From NCBI RefSeq assembly GCF_009696615.1, contig NZ_VULO01000006.1, positions 62,001-126,000 of the forward strand: a stretch of DNA of 64,000 nt, in the 5' to 3' direction. The notes below the pieces were generated by a model. That model was given only the letters and a program-made list of their open reading frames with translations. It was not told where the DNA came from and searched no databases. Below, piece after piece: positions 45,545 through 53,086 of this stretch. The stretch comes from Scrofimicrobium canadense. GTDB taxonomy: Bacteria > Actinomycetota > Actinomycetes > Actinomycetales > Actinomycetaceae. A program made the position numbers and the translations under genes. How positions within the stretch are numbered: position 1 is the stretch's first letter; each line of letters opens with the position of its first letter.

Positions 45545-46045
45545 ATGGTGGAAGTGTCAATCGATGCGATAGTTACCGCGGCAACATTTCTTGTTGCCGT
45601 CGTTGCCATGGTGACTTTTATGCGCTCCGAACAAAAGCGGACAGCAGAGCGACACGACCAACTGAGGAAAGACCTCACCGATGAAATCCGGGGTCTGCGG
45701 CAAGAACTTGTAGCACAGTTTGCGGAACACAAACGCGAAGTACGCGCGCTGCTCTCCGAACACAGACAAGAAATACAGACACAGTTCGCAGAACACAAAC
45801 AACAAGTACACGCGATGTTTACCGAGCACAGAGAAGAAGTACGGGTGCTGCTCGCCGATCACAAGACTGATACCAAGGTTGATTCACAGAGTTTCAAAGA
45901 CCAGATTCTCGCAGAATTCCGTGAGCTTAAAAATGAGACCGCAACGCGATTCGATTCCATTGATGAGCGCCTTCACATTATTGAGAACGACGTTGCTCAC
46001 ATCAAGGGGTCGTTGGGACTACCTTTACTAGTGGTCCCAAAATAG
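45545..46045 (+). CDS. Membrane-anchored coiled-coil protein with 11-residue repeats
   Basis: One N-terminal membrane helix (AIVTAATFLVAVVAMVTFM) is followed by a charged coiled coil. From 45719 five consecutive 33-bp units encode 11-residue repeats of the pattern F/L-x-E/D-H-K/R-x-x-V/I-x-x-x (FAEHKREVRAL, LSEHRQEIQTQ, FAEHKQQVHAM, FTEHREEVRVL, LADHK...), a hendecad coiled coil. A further helix (LAEFRELKNETATRFDSIDE) and a short hydrophobic end close the protein. The ATG at 45545 puts the membrane helix near the start; an upstream extension of 25 codons is possible. Function unknown; related in style to DUF1640-like or haemolysin-XhlA-like coiled coils. Confidence 0.75.
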   Translation: MVEVSIDAIVTAATFLVAVVAMVTFMRSEQKRTAERHDQLRKDLTDEIRGLRQELVAQFAEHKREVRALLSEHRQEIQTQFAEHKQQVHAMFTEHREEVRVLLADHKTDTKVDSQSFKDQILAEFRELKNETATRFDSIDERLHIIENDVAHIKGSLGLPLLVVPK

Positions 46046-46108
46046 TCATAACGAGAAGTCCACCGCTATCACCTCACGATGAGACTTTTGCGTTGTCTAC
46101 CTTGAGGA

Positions 46109-46315
46109 TTAAGCCTCATACTCCAAAATGTCTCCCGGTTGACACTCTAAAATTTCACATAGTGCTTCAAGAGTAGAAAAGCGTATGGCCTTGGCCCGAC
46201 CATTTTTGAGAACAGAAACATTGGCTGGAGTTATTCCTATTCGCTGGGCCAACTGCCCCACCGTTATCTTCTTCTTCGCCATCTGAACATCCAGGTTAAC
46301 AACGATCGGCATCAA
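46109..46315 (-). CDS. XRE-family (Cro/CI, YozG-like) regulator
   Basis: A 68-residue helix-turn-helix protein: KKITVGQLAQRIGITPANVS and VLKNGRAKAIRFSTLEALCE, ending in the QPGDILEY tail typical of YozG-like regulators. The start overlaps the stop of the DUF2975 gene by four bases, an arrangement seen repeatedly for this pair, where the regulator is thought to control its membrane partner. Two direct repeats upstream of the pair may be its binding sites. Confidence 0.9.
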   Translation of the reverse strand: MMPIVVNLDVQMAKKKITVGQLAQRIGITPANVSVLKNGRAKAIRFSTLEALCEILECQPGDILEYEA

Positions 46316-46788
46316 ATCACCCCCGCCAAGTCCTGGTCAAGGAGAGTTGCCTTCTTCAGTAATCCGCGCATGACAATTAAGAGAAGTCCCAGGCCGGTCC
46401 CCAGTAGAGCTCCGGTCAGAAGCATGATCATCACTCCTGCGGGCAAAGCATTCACCGCTTGCAAGACTATGAGCGCTGCGATAAGAAGGACCGCGGCCAC
46501 AAAGATAGCTGCAATAGCCACGTTAACAATTGTGAATGCAGTAGAACTAAAGATGCTTTCCTTGGCCACCATGGAAAGCAACCGCCACACGCACACAAGC
46601 ACCACTTGTCCGCACAGCAGCACGCAAACACAGCCAATAATTCCTGGCCACTGCAGGTAAGAAACCTCTGGGAACTCATGTGCCATTTCCTGTGCCAGCA
46701 ATGGAACTAGTAGGAACTGGGCAATCAACGTGACCACAAAGAGCAGAGCAATCACGGTTTTCGTTCCAAAGACCACTATCTTACTCAT
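46312..46788 (-). CDS. DUF2975 membrane protein
   Basis: 158 residues with four hydrophobic segments (LLFVVTLIAQFLLVPLLA, GIIGCVCVLLCGQVVLVCVW, VNVAIAAIFVAAVLLIAAL, MIMLLTGALLGTGLGLLLIV) and the family RLLSMVAKESIFSSTAFTIV loop. DUF2975 proteins have no proven role. It is the first gene of a two-gene operon with the XRE regulator. Confidence 0.85.
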   Translation of the reverse strand: MSKIVVFGTKTVIALLFVVTLIAQFLLVPLLAQEMAHEFPEVSYLQWPGIIGCVCVLLCGQVVLVCVWRLLSMVAKESIFSSTAFTIVNVAIAAIFVAAVLLIAALIVLQAVNALPAGVMIMLLTGALLGTGLGLLLIVMRGLLKKATLLDQDLAGVI

Positions 46789-46799
46789 AGCAGAACCTA

Positions 46800-46833
46800 T
46801 CGTTTAACAATATATTTACATCGCTAAACAATA
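46800..46833 (-). promoter_or_regulatory. Direct repeats upstream of DUF2975-XRE
   Basis: CGTTTAACAATA (46801-46812) and CGCTAAACAATA (46822-46833) repeat at a 21-bp interval, two helical turns, just ahead of the ATG at 46788. A good candidate for autoregulation by the XRE protein. Confidence 0.5.
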
Positions 46834-46919
46834 GGTCACTGTGTGGGGAAGCGCAACATCAAGACAATCACCGCGGGCCCGATTGAACGGCTCTACCTCG
46901 CCTCGTCCGACATTGGCAG

Positions 46920-47477
46920 TTATTCGACATCAGACTTAGCCACTAATTCTCCGCCGACGAGTTCGAGTCGAATCTGGGCGACATGCGGTTCACAATCGGG
47001 GCCATTGGGGGAAAACTGGAAGACGTTCGGATTCGCGATATGGGAACCGGTAATATTTGGCACTGCTTCTTCGCTACGAACCAATTGGAGCGATACTTCT
47101 GAAGTATTCTCGACCATCGTCTTAGACATAGGGATACTTACCCACCATGTTTCAGTTAAGTCATCGGTCAATGGTGGAACTACCTGCTGCATTAATGAAA
47201 TGGATGAATCTCCAGGATATGTTCCTGTGGTCACGCGCAACTCGATACTGTTGACGCCCTCTAACACATCAAGAGGAATGTCCACAATCACGCTATCTTC
47301 GGCACCTATTGCGGTGCATACGATTTGATCTTCGAAATACTGGCGCTCATAATGATTGCGCGTCACCCCCCACGCAATCAGACCCCCTACGCACCCGCCC
47401 ACTATCACCCCAATAAGAAGCACCAGGGCCGTACGAACTAGAGGAGACATGTGCGGCGTCGCGGTATCAGCGTTCAT
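46920..47477 (-). CDS. Membrane-anchored hypothetical protein
   Basis: 185 residues with one N-terminal hydrophobic helix (LVRTALVLLIGVIVGGCVGG) and an extracytoplasmic beta-rich domain (DIPLDVLEGVNSIELRVTTG; ETWWVSIPMSKTMVENTSEV). I do not recognise the family. Last of several minus-strand genes for small membrane proteins in this region. Confidence 0.65.
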   Translation of the reverse strand: MNADTATPHMSPLVRTALVLLIGVIVGGCVGGLIAWGVTRNHYERQYFEDQIVCTAIGAEDSVIVDIPLDVLEGVNSIELRVTTGTYPGDSSISLMQQVVPPLTDDLTETWWVSIPMSKTMVENTSEVSLQLVRSEEAVPNITGSHIANPNVFQFSPNGPDCEPHVAQIRLELVGGELVAKSDVE

Positions 47478-47641
47478 AGTTCATTATCGCAAATACGGCG
47501 GCCGCCAGGGTGTTTTTCAACCGATTCTTACAGCGCACACCGTAGCTCCATGAATAGGCTAACGCTCTAAAGACTGCCACGAGCATAAATACCCGTCCCT
47601 GATAGCTACTGGCTCCCCACATCTGCGGTGCAGCAAAAGAG

Positions 47642-48016
47642 TTAGATAAACGCGATAAGCCCGGCAAACACTGTAAGGAACAAAATGAGGACAATAACGC
47701 CAAAAAATGACAAGACTAGTCCGGCTATAGCAAAGCCCCGAGGCATTTTGAAAACACCAATAATCGAGAATATCGCACCTAAAAGCCACGATAACCATCC
47801 CAGAAGCGGCACCCATGAGAACACAATCCCGATGATTGCAAGGACAAAGCCTGCCGTCCCGATTCCGTTAGTTTCAGTGCGGACTACCATCGGATACCCG
47901 GGTGCAACAGGAACTTGGGGGCCACCCTGCGCCAGATGTTCAGTCCACCCAGCACCATCCCAATACCGCAAGTTTCCAGATCCGTCCGGATACCATCCTG
48001 GTTGTGCGCCTGACAT
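47642..48016 (-). CDS. DUF2510 domain membrane protein
   Basis: The ATG at 48016 gives MSGAQPGWYPDGSGNLRYWD then GAGWTEHLA, the DUF2510 signature typical of actinobacteria. After a Pro-rich linker come two long hydrophobic blocks (about residues 55-85 and 95-124) of the DUF4190 type. The topology suggests a cytoplasmic DUF2510 module tied to the membrane. Role unknown. A frame extension of six codons is possible but not family-like. Confidence 0.85.
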   Translation of the reverse strand: MSGAQPGWYPDGSGNLRYWDGAGWTEHLAQGGPQVPVAPGYPMVVRTETNGIGTAGFVLAIIGIVFSWVPLLGWLSWLLGAIFSIIGVFKMPRGFAIAGLVLSFFGVIVLILFLTVFAGLIAFI

Positions 48017-48150
48017 AGTCCCCTCCAATATCATGCATGTTTTTCACAGCAACAATGACTACTTGGAAAACTACCGCATTACCTGAACTATTGGTAGAAA
48101 ATCTCATCGAGAATGACGTGGGGTTATCCTCACATAAGACCAAACCCTAC

Positions 48151-48597
48151 TCACCCACCACTAGTAGTGACCTTGCGCCCGATCACGTGCAGTAAGACGA
48201 TTGTCAGCCCCGCCACCAGCAATAGAGGGACTGTTGCATTGAAGGCATTAACCCGGCTGAGCTGAGAAAAACACTCACCTCTCCCACACATAACATCAAA
48301 GCCAGATAGAAAGTAACACCACGGGCCCGGCACAAGAATCACAAGGACACACAGCACTCCAATCACCCAGATGAACGCCTTACATGTGCTCCGCTGACCC
48401 CGCACACAAAGAAGTGATAGCACGATAAGCAAGAGGATCGGCGCCACCAAAGCAATGGGTGCGAATCCCATCCAATGCTGGGCGGTAGAAGGAATAAGAC
48501 TGCCGTCCTTAGCTGAGATTCCTGGTAACAGCGGAAACTGTACGGCACCGATGAAGGAAACAGCTAAGAAAATGACAGCACTCACCACGAGTAGCAC
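48151..48597 (-). CDS. Small multi-spanning membrane protein, unknown
   Basis: 148 residues with four predicted helices (LLVVSAVIFLAVSFIGAVQF, IALVAPILLLIVLSLLCV, AFIWVIGVLCVLVILVPGPW, VPLLLVAGLTIVLLHVIG). Two cysteines flank a short loop (FDVMCGRGECFSQ). No family is recognised. Confidence 0.6.
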   Translation of the reverse strand: MLLVVSAVIFLAVSFIGAVQFPLLPGISAKDGSLIPSTAQHWMGFAPIALVAPILLLIVLSLLCVRGQRSTCKAFIWVIGVLCVLVILVPGPWCYFLSGFDVMCGRGECFSQLSRVNAFNATVPLLLVAGLTIVLLHVIGRKVTTSGG

Positions 48598-48685
48598 GTT
48601 AAATACTCGAGATTGCAGGATTGCCCCCTGTGGTGACGGCGAGTATCAGATTATTACCAATCCTAGAGCGAAGCACCCGTCAAAT

Positions 48686-49174
48686 TCACAAACTCTGCGC
48701 AGAAGTACCTTTACGCAGGTAGATAATATCCACACCCTCGCTAAGAGACTTCGTTCCAGTCGGTACATATCCGCTGCGGCTGTAAAGACGAATATTTGCT
48801 TCACTGCGGTCACCAGTGAAGAGCTCAAAAACTGACACACCACTGGCCCGTTCAGCAGCTTCAAGAAGCCAGGTTCCAATCCCCTGACCTTGCATGTCCG
48901 GGGCTACAATCAGCCGCCCTATGTATGCCACCCCATCTTCGATAGTCCACCGGACCGACCCCACAAGCCGGGAACCCACGCGGACCCCCAAAGCAGGTCC
49001 GCGCAGGTCTTTTTCTACCTCAGCAAGTGTCTGCGTGAGTGCGGGCAGAAACGGGTCACCGTAGAGTTGTGCCTCAGTTACATAGGCTGCCCGTTGAAGA
49101 GTGAGGACTTCACCAGCGTCCTGCGGGCGCAACTCTCCGAGAGTCAGCTTCTCTGCATGTCTCTGTTCATCCAT
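48686..49174 (-). CDS. GNAT-family N-acetyltransferase
   Basis: GCN5-related acetyltransferase using acetyl-CoA; acceptor unknown. The protein has RPQDAGEVLTLQRAAYVTEA at the N-terminus, a core strand SVRWTIEDGVAYIGRLIVAP and the acetyl-CoA loop QGQGIGTWLLEAAE (motif A), then VFELFTGDRSEANIRLYSRS (motif B). 162 residues is normal. Stand-alone, ahead of a VOC gene on the same strand. Confidence 0.9.
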   Translation of the reverse strand: MDEQRHAEKLTLGELRPQDAGEVLTLQRAAYVTEAQLYGDPFLPALTQTLAEVEKDLRGPALGVRVGSRLVGSVRWTIEDGVAYIGRLIVAPDMQGQGIGTWLLEAAERASGVSVFELFTGDRSEANIRLYSRSGYVPTGTKSLSEGVDIIYLRKGTSAQSL

Positions 49175-49200
49175 TGTTCTCCCAAAAGGTTTACCTACAA

Positions 49201-49614
49201 CTAGCTTATGACGCCGCTGCGAATAGCCTCGATAATCTCACCATGAGCACCCGCGGGGTCTGTGTAGAGGCAGAATGCATTTCCATCGATGTCGGCAAAG
49301 ACTGTGTATTGTCCTGTTTCCGCCTCACCAAAAGGCCCGCGTTTGATGGTGGCCCCCAAGGCGACAGCCTTATCTGTTGCAGATTCAAGATTCTCCACTT
49401 CGATGTCGAGATGGACGCGGGACCCCTTTTCAAGTCCTGGAAGTTCCTGCAATTGCACCGGTTTGGTGCTGATGGTGACATTATCTGCAACAACCGCGCC
49501 CCATCCTGATTCGGGGTTGAAAGCACTTGGAGCTGCCAGAAGCGCCGCCCAAAACTTCATGAGTTCCTCAGCATTTGTGGACTCAAAAACAACGCTAGCA
49601 ATCTTCACATTCAC
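49201..49614 (-). CDS. VOC/glyoxalase-like protein
   Basis: A 137-residue single-domain VOC protein (Glyoxalase_6-like): ASVVFESTNAEELMKFWAAL at the start, GSRVHLDIEVENLESATDKA in the middle and ETGQYTVFADIDGNAFCLY near the end, where a Glu would normally bind metal. Substrate unknown. It precedes the GNAT gene on the same strand and may be co-transcribed. Confidence 0.85.
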   Translation of the reverse strand: MNVKIASVVFESTNAEELMKFWAALLAAPSAFNPESGWGAVVADNVTISTKPVQLQELPGLEKGSRVHLDIEVENLESATDKAVALGATIKRGPFGEAETGQYTVFADIDGNAFCLYTDPAGAHGEIIEAIRSGVIS

Positions 49615-49651
49615 GTTTTGTTCCTTCCCTATGTGACATAGTGATATTTCG

Positions 49652-50347
49652 TCACAGATGTTTGCTGGCTTCTCTTATGCTCAGCGGTGCAAGAGTATCC
49701 TCATGGTCCGACAAGAAGTCCCGCACCCATACTGGATCGATACGGGCATACTGTCGCAGCGCCCATCCTATTGCCTTGTTGATAAAGAACTCTTGCGAAC
49801 CTGTGTTGGCCAGTATTACCTCAGTAAGTAGCCCAGTGTCAGTGAGTTCTTTTGCGCCTAGCTGACTAATGATGGAAACCCGACGCACCCAGAAGTTGGG
49901 GTGTCTTGCCCACTGTCGCATAACCTCGCCCGAATTGGTGTCACCTGGAACAACGACGCACACTGATTGGGCTAGGTGATCCACTGAGTCCCACCATGAC
50001 TTCCTTTGGACAAGAGATTCCACGCACGGCAAGTCTGCGGCCTTAAGCGTTTTTGCATTCTCCTTCAGATGATCCGCGGCAACGTACTGAAATTCTCGCT
50101 CAGGAGCGTTCCAGCACAAATCAACGAAATCCCAGTCGACAGCCCCTCGTAGGTTTCGCAGTACGCCTTGCGCTGCCTTCCGACGCTGCGGCGTGGGAAC
50201 CCCAAAATACGGAAACTGATTGCGCATATATGCGCTCTGCTGAACCGCGCGCTGTTCATCCGCAAGCGCACTAAGTTCCATCCTTAGCTGGCTGAAAGTC
50301 TCTTCAGTGGACAACGCAAGTTCCTTTCTAACTGACTCTTTCATCAC
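49652..50347 (-). CDS. alkD: DNA alkylation repair protein, AlkD family
   Basis: HEAT-like-repeat DNA glycosylase that removes bulky or charged alkylated bases. Family features: AYMRNQFPYFGVPTPQRRK near residue 40, REFQYVAADHLKENAKTL, VQRKSWWDSVDHLAQSV (the W...D region with the catalytic Asp) and FWVRRVSIISQL, ending with FFINKAIGWALRQYARIDPV, the conserved DNA-binding helix. 231 residues is typical. The first codons offer GTG and ATG (50347/50344) as starts. Confidence 0.9.
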   Translation of the reverse strand: MMKESVRKELALSTEETFSQLRMELSALADEQRAVQQSAYMRNQFPYFGVPTPQRRKAAQGVLRNLRGAVDWDFVDLCWNAPEREFQYVAADHLKENAKTLKAADLPCVESLVQRKSWWDSVDHLAQSVCVVVPGDTNSGEVMRQWARHPNFWVRRVSIISQLGAKELTDTGLLTEVILANTGSQEFFINKAIGWALRQYARIDPVWVRDFLSDHEDTLAPLSIREASKHL

Positions 50348-50499
50348 AGCGCCCTAATTCCCGTGGCAGTGAGATATTTGTCGCCGGGACACTGCTTTAG
50401 TGGGGGGATTGCGCAATGACCCCCACACAGTATTGCAGCGACAAGCACTTCACAGATGTGACTGTGCACAATTCACGCAGTCTCCTGACATGATGCTTG

Positions 50500-50512
50500 T
50501 AGAATCTGTGGG
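50500..50512 (+). promoter_or_regulatory. -10 element for a leaderless YhgE/Pip transcript
   Basis: TAGAAT at 50500-50505 is seven bases ahead of the GTG at 50513 with no Shine-Dalgarno sequence, as for jetA in this window. Confidence 0.4.
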
Positions 50513-53086
50513 GTGAGAAAAGCCTGGGAGATTTTCATACGCGACACAAAGCGATTACTTCGCGTGCCGCAAGCCTGGATCATCGTGATCGGTATTGTCA
50601 TCACCCCAGCTCTCTACGCTTGGTTCAACATAAGCGCATTTTGGGACCCCTACTCAAATACTGGGAACATTAAGGTTGCTGTATTCAACGGCGACCAGGG
50701 TGCATCCTCTGACATAACGGGGTCCATCAACGTTGGCGCACAGGTCGAAGAACAGCTTCGAGACAATCACCAACTGGGCTGGGATTTCATGGACGAATCT
50801 GCAGCGTATGCAGCAGTTGAGAGCGGCGTAGCCTATGCGGCTATCATCATCCCTGCAGATTTTAGTCGTAATCTCATCAGCATCACTTCTGGAGAGTTTA
50901 CACAGCCGACATTGCAGTATTACGTCAATGAAAAGGCTAATGCGATTGCCCCCAAGATCACTGACGTCGGCGCAACACAACTTGATCAACAAATCACCAG
51001 CGCTTTCACTCTCCAGGTTGCCAAGGCCGCGGTAGAAGCCCTCAAAGAAGCCGGCGAAAATGTAGAAGCTGGGTTAGACAATGCCAAATACCGTTCACTC
51101 AATGCTTTTGACGCTGGCATCTCCGCTGTTTCCCATGCAGGTGCCGACGTGAGTGAGCTTATTGGAAAACTGGATTCGTCCAAGGAATCTATAGCAGAGA
51201 TTCGCTATTCTCTAGAAGATGTTAGTGACACTCTCACAGACGTACAGACCGCGATCGGCCAGGCGCAACAGATTGCTGAGGACGCTGGTCAGATTGCAGT
51301 CACTTTCACCGATGCACTGACAACCGCCTATGTTGATGCATCAACCTCATTAGCAGACGCATCAGCGACTGCCCAATCAGCCATCAAAGATTTCACCGGC
51401 ACCTTGCAGCAGGTCGGCACGGCGGCCACCAAGGCCATTGACGAAGCGCATAAGATAGCGCAAACACAAGCGGATATTCTCTCTCAGTTAGAGCAGATGC
51501 TTGAAGATAGTTCGTTAGATCCTGCGGTTCGTGACACGATAGCCCAGACCGTCACAACTCTCAAAGAAAAAAACCAAACCGACCAGCAACTACTTGATGA
51601 CTTGGAATCTCTCACGACGGACGCTTCCACAGCTCTTACTACATTTCAAGAGTTGGGTGATAGCCTGGAATCCGCAACTGCGGAGGCTCGCGATGCAGCA
51701 TCATCCATGCGCACAACTCTCACCGAAACAGTTCCGCAGCTCAATGCTGCTATGGCAGCACTTTCCTCCAATGCGGGGGCTTTCTCTTCAGCGCTGGAGT
51801 CTCAGAAAACTCAGCTGACCCAAGCTGATGAACTATTAGCAGGTCTGGAAACTCAACTGACGTCAGCTCAGGCAGCATTGACCAGTCTCAACGCCAACCT
51901 CTCACAGATCCACACAAGCCTAGAGAGCACCCGCACCGATATTGTTGCGTTGAGTACGGCCTCAATCTGGGGCGACCTTGACAAGGTTACTGGCTTGGAC
52001 TCTCAGCAGATTGCTAGTTTCATTTCTTCTCCGGTCGAGGTGAAAGAAGACGTCGTCTTTCCCGTGAACTCTTACGGGTCTGGCATGGCGGCACTATTCA
52101 CAAATCTGTCATTGTGGATTGGCGCTTTTGTTCTCATGGTGATTTTCAAGACCGAGGTGGACACTGAAGGCTTCGAGGACGTGACCGTACGCCAAGCCTA
52201 TCTGGGACGTTTCCTGCTTTTTGCAGTTATCACGATAGTGCAGGCGATAGTCGTATGCGTGGGAGACCTGGTCTTGGGGGTGCAGACGGTCAGTGCTGTT
52301 GCCTTTGTTTTCAGTGGAATATTCACAGCTATCGCCTATATCAGTATCATCTACGCATTGTGTGTTTCTTTTGGGCACGTCGGGCGCGGCCTATGCATTT
52401 TGCTGGTGATTATGCAGATCCCGGGAGCATCTGGTCTCTACCCGATTGAGATGATGCCAGGATTTTTCCGCGCGATTTACCCATTCCTTCCCTTCACCTA
52501 TGGGATTGATGCGATGCGCGAGACGATTGCCGGATTCTACGATGGGGCCTACTGGCACGCTCTGGCAGTCTTGACTCTATTTGTCGTGTTGTCTTTTGTT
52601 CTGGGACTGGCACTCAGGCGCCAGCTGAGCCATCTCAATATGATGTTCAACCGAGAAATCGCCTCGACAGATCTCTTGATTGCCGAAGATGTGCAGGTCA
52701 AAGGCAGTCAGTATCGGCTAGCGGATGTGATTCGCGCCCTATCGGATCGCAGTGCCTTTGCAAAAGATGTGGAGAGACGAAGTGTAATCTTCACTAAGCA
52801 CTATCGTTCATTGATTCGAGCCGTTGCACTGGTAGGACTGGTTGGCCTGGTCATATTGGGACTCATTGCGTGGGTAATCCCCGAGGGCAAGGCAACTATG
52901 CTTGGCACGTGGTTGGCTTGGTGTCTTTTGATCATCGCAGTTTTAGTGGTCCTTGAGTACATCAAACAGAGTCTGGATATGGGAGAAGAGCTCAGTCAGC
53001 TGGACGAGGCGAAGCTGCGTCAGGCGGCTTTTGGTCGAGAGCCGCGCCACGGTAGTACTTCTACCACTGTAGGAGATGCATCATGA
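50513..53086 (+). CDS. YhgE/Pip family membrane protein
   Basis: ABC-2-type related protein of the YhgE/Pip (phage-infection protein) family. The N-terminal helix (PQAWIIVIGIVITPALYAWF) precedes the family YSNTGNIKVAVFNGDQGASS domain, a long extracytoplasmic helical region rich in Ala, Thr and Ser (about residues 170-520), then five to six C-terminal helices (LWIGAFVLMVIFKTEVDTEG, PFTYGIDAMRETIAGFYDG). An extra cytoplasmic tail with two helices and a charged end follows, making it 857 residues, longer than its neighbour. In actinobacteria such pairs are linked to type VII-like secretion or envelope functions; role not proven. Confidence 0.9.
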   Translation: MRKAWEIFIRDTKRLLRVPQAWIIVIGIVITPALYAWFNISAFWDPYSNTGNIKVAVFNGDQGASSDITGSINVGAQVEEQLRDNHQLGWDFMDESAAYAAVESGVAYAAIIIPADFSRNLISITSGEFTQPTLQYYVNEKANAIAPKITDVGATQLDQQITSAFTLQVAKAAVEALKEAGENVEAGLDNAKYRSLNAFDAGISAVSHAGADVSELIGKLDSSKESIAEIRYSLEDVSDTLTDVQTAIGQAQQIAEDAGQIAVTFTDALTTAYVDASTSLADASATAQSAIKDFTGTLQQVGTAATKAIDEAHKIAQTQADILSQLEQMLEDSSLDPAVRDTIAQTVTTLKEKNQTDQQLLDDLESLTTDASTALTTFQELGDSLESATAEARDAASSMRTTLTETVPQLNAAMAALSSNAGAFSSALESQKTQLTQADELLAGLETQLTSAQAALTSLNANLSQIHTSLESTRTDIVALSTASIWGDLDKVTGLDSQQIASFISSPVEVKEDVVFPVNSYGSGMAALFTNLSLWIGAFVLMVIFKTEVDTEGFEDVTVRQAYLGRFLLFAVITIVQAIVVCVGDLVLGVQTVSAVAFVFSGIFTAIAYISIIYALCVSFGHVGRGLCILLVIMQIPGASGLYPIEMMPGFFRAIYPFLPFTYGIDAMRETIAGFYDGAYWHALAVLTLFVVLSFVLGLALRRQLSHLNMMFNREIASTDLLIAEDVQVKGSQYRLADVIRALSDRSAFAKDVERRSVIFTKHYRSLIRAVALVGLVGLVILGLIAWVIPEGKATMLGTWLAWCLLIIAVLVVLEYIKQSLDMGEELSQLDEAKLRQAAFGREPRHGSTSTTVGDAS

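Noticed and set aside
45557-45862. 101-residue minus-strand frame rich in Phe and Val
   Set aside because: Shadow of the 33-bp coding repeats of the coiled-coil gene.
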